From Andrena cerasifolii (lineage: Eukaryota; Arthropoda; Insecta; Hymenoptera; Andrenidae): a stretch of 64,000 nucleotides of DNA. A program made the position numbers and the translations under genes. Positions 61,126 through 64,000 of this stretch are shown piece by piece (position 1 is the first letter of the stretch; each line of letters begins with the position of its first letter). The stretch spans positions 27,185,001 through 27,249,000 of the forward strand of contig NC_135119.1 in assembly GCF_050908995.1 (NCBI RefSeq), in the 5' to 3' direction. Under the pieces are notes generated by a model that was not told the DNA's origin, ran no database searches, and saw nothing but the letters and a program-made list of their open reading frames with translations.

Positions 61126-61551
61126 TGTCAGCCTAGGGGCACCGAATCTCCAAACCCACCCCCGCAGCGACCTCAGTGCCACCAGAAGTGCAACTTAGAA
61201 GTATTTAGGAATTTCCACTTCGTACAATACTCGATAAGTGACGTTTTATGGACGAGAGTGTACGGATCATAGTCACTTATCTCCGCTGTCCTTCCATCCC
61301 TTATTCCCTTCTCTCTTCCCCGTTCGTTCAATGAGAAACGTTTCAGGAACATAGGAGCGTCGCAGCGCGAAAAATATAGTCTGCGGAGCACGGCGCCGCG
61401 AGCTTCCCCGCGGGGCCAGTGAATTATAGAATCTGCGGATACAAATGTAACACTTGGTGCGATTAGGCAGAGAGTTCTTTGGAGTCCCATCGGCGTTGCC
61501 GACGATCGAACGCCGCGAAAACAATTTGTACGTAAGGTGTCACCGCTCCTG

Positions 61552-61585
61552 TATAAAAAGGTGTGAGAATGTCGCAGGTTAGTCG
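61552..61585 (+). promoter_or_regulatory. Possible TATA core promoter
   Basis: TGTATAAAAAGG near 61552 is followed about 28 bp downstream by GGTTAGTCG, a weak initiator match. No coding exon could be assigned to it; any gene would have to splice to sequence outside what I can read. Confidence 0.25.
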
Positions 61586-62014
61586 AGAGATATTCCTAAG
61601 TTACTAGAAGTTTGATTAGGTACAAGTACTCGTAGAAATATACTATCAGAAACGAACGTCTCCACTCGAAATTATGCGAGTCCGAAATTATACTACCCTT
61701 TGCTAATCAGACACTAGCATTTCAAACGAATTATTGTACTCGTTGCAGTTACAGAAACTCTAGCATTCGGTGTCTTGCAAAAGGACTTTGATAACTTGAA
61801 GAATTTCTCTGTGGAATTTGTAGATAATATCGAGGTGACTTTTTGTCGAAGTACAGTGGAATTAACGATCCCTTATTTGCCTTTTTGCTCGCTAATTTAA
61901 TCAATATGCCTTAAACAATGCTCAACGATTTCTGTCTCTCGACGACTGAACGTACAAAGCTATGCCATTCCTGTAATACTGCGCCAGGTGGGAATGAAGA
62001 TCGTTGGGGAGGTA

Positions 62015-63118
62015 CAGTAGGACCTCCATTACCCGAATGGGGTACAGCTGTTCGATTAAGGGGTTATACCCAGTCATGCGGTCGAAAAGAGGCTAATATT
62101 GGTGAATTTTTTTTGAAGAAACGGAAGCGTATATTTTTATAGAACTTTTTGCGCTTAAAAGAGCAATATCTAAAGAACATTTGGTAATTTTTTCGTACAA
62201 AAATATTTAAGTTTATAATAAAATAACAAGCGACATCCAAGAAGCATTTTTAAAAATTTGGTTTTGCGGTGAGCATTGCCATTCGGAACCAGATTATCTA
62301 AAATCAAAAAACAAAAAAGATTTCGTTAGTATATTAATGTATCCTCAAGTTGACGGAGAGAATTTTCCGAAATATTAAGTTAAAACAAAATGGCGGCTAT
62401 TTAAAGTTGAAATCCTGATATTTTTGTGTGATTTTTGCAGTGCTTCTTGGATGTCGCTTGTTATTTTATTATAAACTTAAATATTTTTCTACGAAAAAAT
62501 TACCAAATGTTCTTTAGATATTGCTCTTTTAAGCGCAAAAAGTTCTATAAAAATATACGCGTCCGCTTTTACAAAAAAAAATCACAAACATTCACCTCTT
62601 TTCAGCCGCCTGACTAGGTATAACCCCTTAAGGGACCTTTTGCACAACGCTTATTTTTCCAAAGTTAACTTTCTTACAGTTTCGATAAAATAGACTTCGA
62701 TGACTCTTAAATAAAAATAGCAAATTTTTTTATAGACATATAGCGTAAGCAGGGGGTGACTTTGTGACTAATGGAGTTACTTTGCACTTCTCTATTTCCA
62801 TTTGCACTTATTTATTCCCACTCGATGCAGGTTGACTCTGCGACTTCAAATTTTATTTCTCAATTAACTATAAAAGTAATCATTGATTTGTCTATCATAA
62901 TGTATATGTAGTTTTCGCGTGATATTTGAAAAGTATGAAGGAGTGTCACCCAAAGTCACCCCCGCTTACACTATCCGTATCATATTAGATCGATAGAATG
63001 GGAATTACTTTTAAAAAACATAGAGCGCTAGAAAAAAGGGTACCCCATGACAGCGTGCTCCAATTCGGATAACAGAGCGTTTAGTTATGGTCCACTTTGT
63101 ATAACAGAGATCCTACCG
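62015..63118. mobile_element. Pogo/Tigger-like element with nested insertion
   Basis: TA-CAGTAGGACCTCCATTACCCG at the left resembles the complement of the right end CGGATAACAG...AGATCCTACCG-TA. TA flanks and the CAGTAGGACCTC/TTATCCGAA style of terminus are typical of pogo/Tigger relatives. It is split by the TTAA element at 62056-62631. Confidence 0.45.
62056..62631. mobile_element. TTAA-flanked 576-bp foldback
   Basis: TTAAGGGGTTATACC at the left is mirrored by GGTATAACCCCTTAA at the right. The arms share GACATCCAAGAAGC, ACCAAATGTTCTTTA and CGCAAAAAGTTCTATAAAAA words. A close relative lies at 41800-42490, and the interior word GCGGTGAGCATTGC recurs near 48035. Confidence 0.85.
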
Positions 63119-64000
63119 TATCACAAACGCCCGATCGCACACCCAACATTGTACTCACTGAATTGTATAATAACGAGCTAACTGTATAATATCGGTCGAG
63201 CGCACGCGTTGTGCATAAATGGCATTAAATACAGCACCGAGGGGCCATGTTCGTCTCGCAATGGCACGCCATAAGTATATTAGCTGTGTCGTTGAATATA
63301 ATTAAACTGCTTCGAACCATAACACACCCACATACTGCTAAAAACAATTGAGGAGTTGAAATGATAAACGACGTAAGTGGCAAGAAAATAGAAAATAATT
63401 TTTTCAGTGAAAAAGGATATGATTTGCACCCGGTATGCGGTGGTAAAAGTTATAAGTGCTAGAGTAATTTATTCCAACTATTAAGGCCATCGCAAGAGCT
63501 AAAATCATAAGTGCCATTTTCGCTTCGGTGAAAAACAACGAAAGTGCTATCAATCTCCACCGCCCTAATCTGTACCTTTCCTTCTAAATTTGTAAAGATG
63601 GTAGGATAAACCAACCAGTAATTGACCGCATACCAGTGAATGACCATTAGGCAAAGAAATGTCAAATATAAATTTAAACATTATTATATGTTTATAAATG
63701 GAGTGTAGTTGCACTTTTAATATCCTATATTTTTATATTTACTGGGCTTTTACACGTTTTGCATTTTATAATTTTTTTTTTAAATTACGATAAGAATAAG
63801 TAATTATTTTTATAGAAATTTCAAGAAAAATAAATTTAAATGCAATTCAACAGTTGTTTTGTTGTTATACATAAATATGTTCAAGTATTAGTCTCAAAGG
63901 TCTATAGATTCAACAATTCGATCATTCACTGGTTGGTTTTTTTCTCTTAAAATTTTTCACCAGTGTCACATCGCTAACCATTTCATCTCCTCAATTACAA

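Larger units (their letters stand above)
58311..64000. other. Right-hand region without a confident gene
   Basis: After the peptide stop the region holds repeat D (59031-59526), a CpG-rich patch (59780-60180), a family E element (60585-61125), a possible TATA promoter near 61552 and a nest of transposons (62015-63118). From 63120 to 64000 it is AT-rich and I see no gene. Confidence 0.5.

Overview
The window is a piece of an animal nuclear genome, almost certainly an insect. Genes are split by short GT-AG introns, intergenic DNA is AT-rich with isolated CpG-rich islands, and the proteins are conserved metazoan families. The density of foldback transposon remnants would suit an ant or bee, but that is inference. 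No bacterial-style operons, rRNA, tRNA or CRISPR arrays were seen.

Layout, left to right. (1) wee1 cell-cycle kinase on the minus strand; its 3' end lies off the window. (2) A PRA1/Rabac1 Rab-acceptor gene on the plus strand, head-to-head with wee1. (3) A ten-exon anoctamin (TMEM16) on the plus strand, with every exon junction in phase. (4) Sam50 (plus), the mitochondrial outer-membrane beta-barrel insertase, with one apparent GC-AG intron. (5) PPP1R15 (plus), the eIF2alpha phosphatase subunit, with two short uORFs in its leader. (6) Lamtor3 (plus), a Ragulator subunit, preceded by an inverted, broken copy of its own exon 2 in a large palindrome. (7) Grhpr (minus), glyoxylate/hydroxypyruvate reductase, convergent with Lamtor3. 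(8) papi/Tdrkh (plus), a KH-KH-Tudor piRNA factor whose 11.4 kb intron 5 holds (9) a complete MATH-BTB gene on the minus strand. (10) A small secreted-peptide gene (plus) with a TATA/initiator promoter and a 3.6 kb intron. The last 5.7 kb shows no confident gene.

The genes do not form one pathway. They are ordinary neighbours covering cell cycle, membrane traffic, ion/lipid transport, mitochondrial biogenesis, stress translation, lysosomal signalling, metabolism and the piRNA pathway. Exon joins were checked by reading phase across each junction. For PRA1, anoctamin, Sam50, PPP1R15, Lamtor3, Grhpr, papi, MATH-BTB and the peptide, the summed coding length is a multiple of three and ends in a stop.

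The rest is dominated by non-autonomous DNA transposon remnants: about twenty foldback elements, several with recognisable target-site duplications (8-9 bp, or TTAA), plus dispersed repeat families and minisatellites. No transposase gene was recognised. The observations I rate highest are the Lamtor3 palindrome, the PPP1R15 uORFs, the gene nested in papi, the Sam50 GC-AG intron and the unrecognised secreted peptide.
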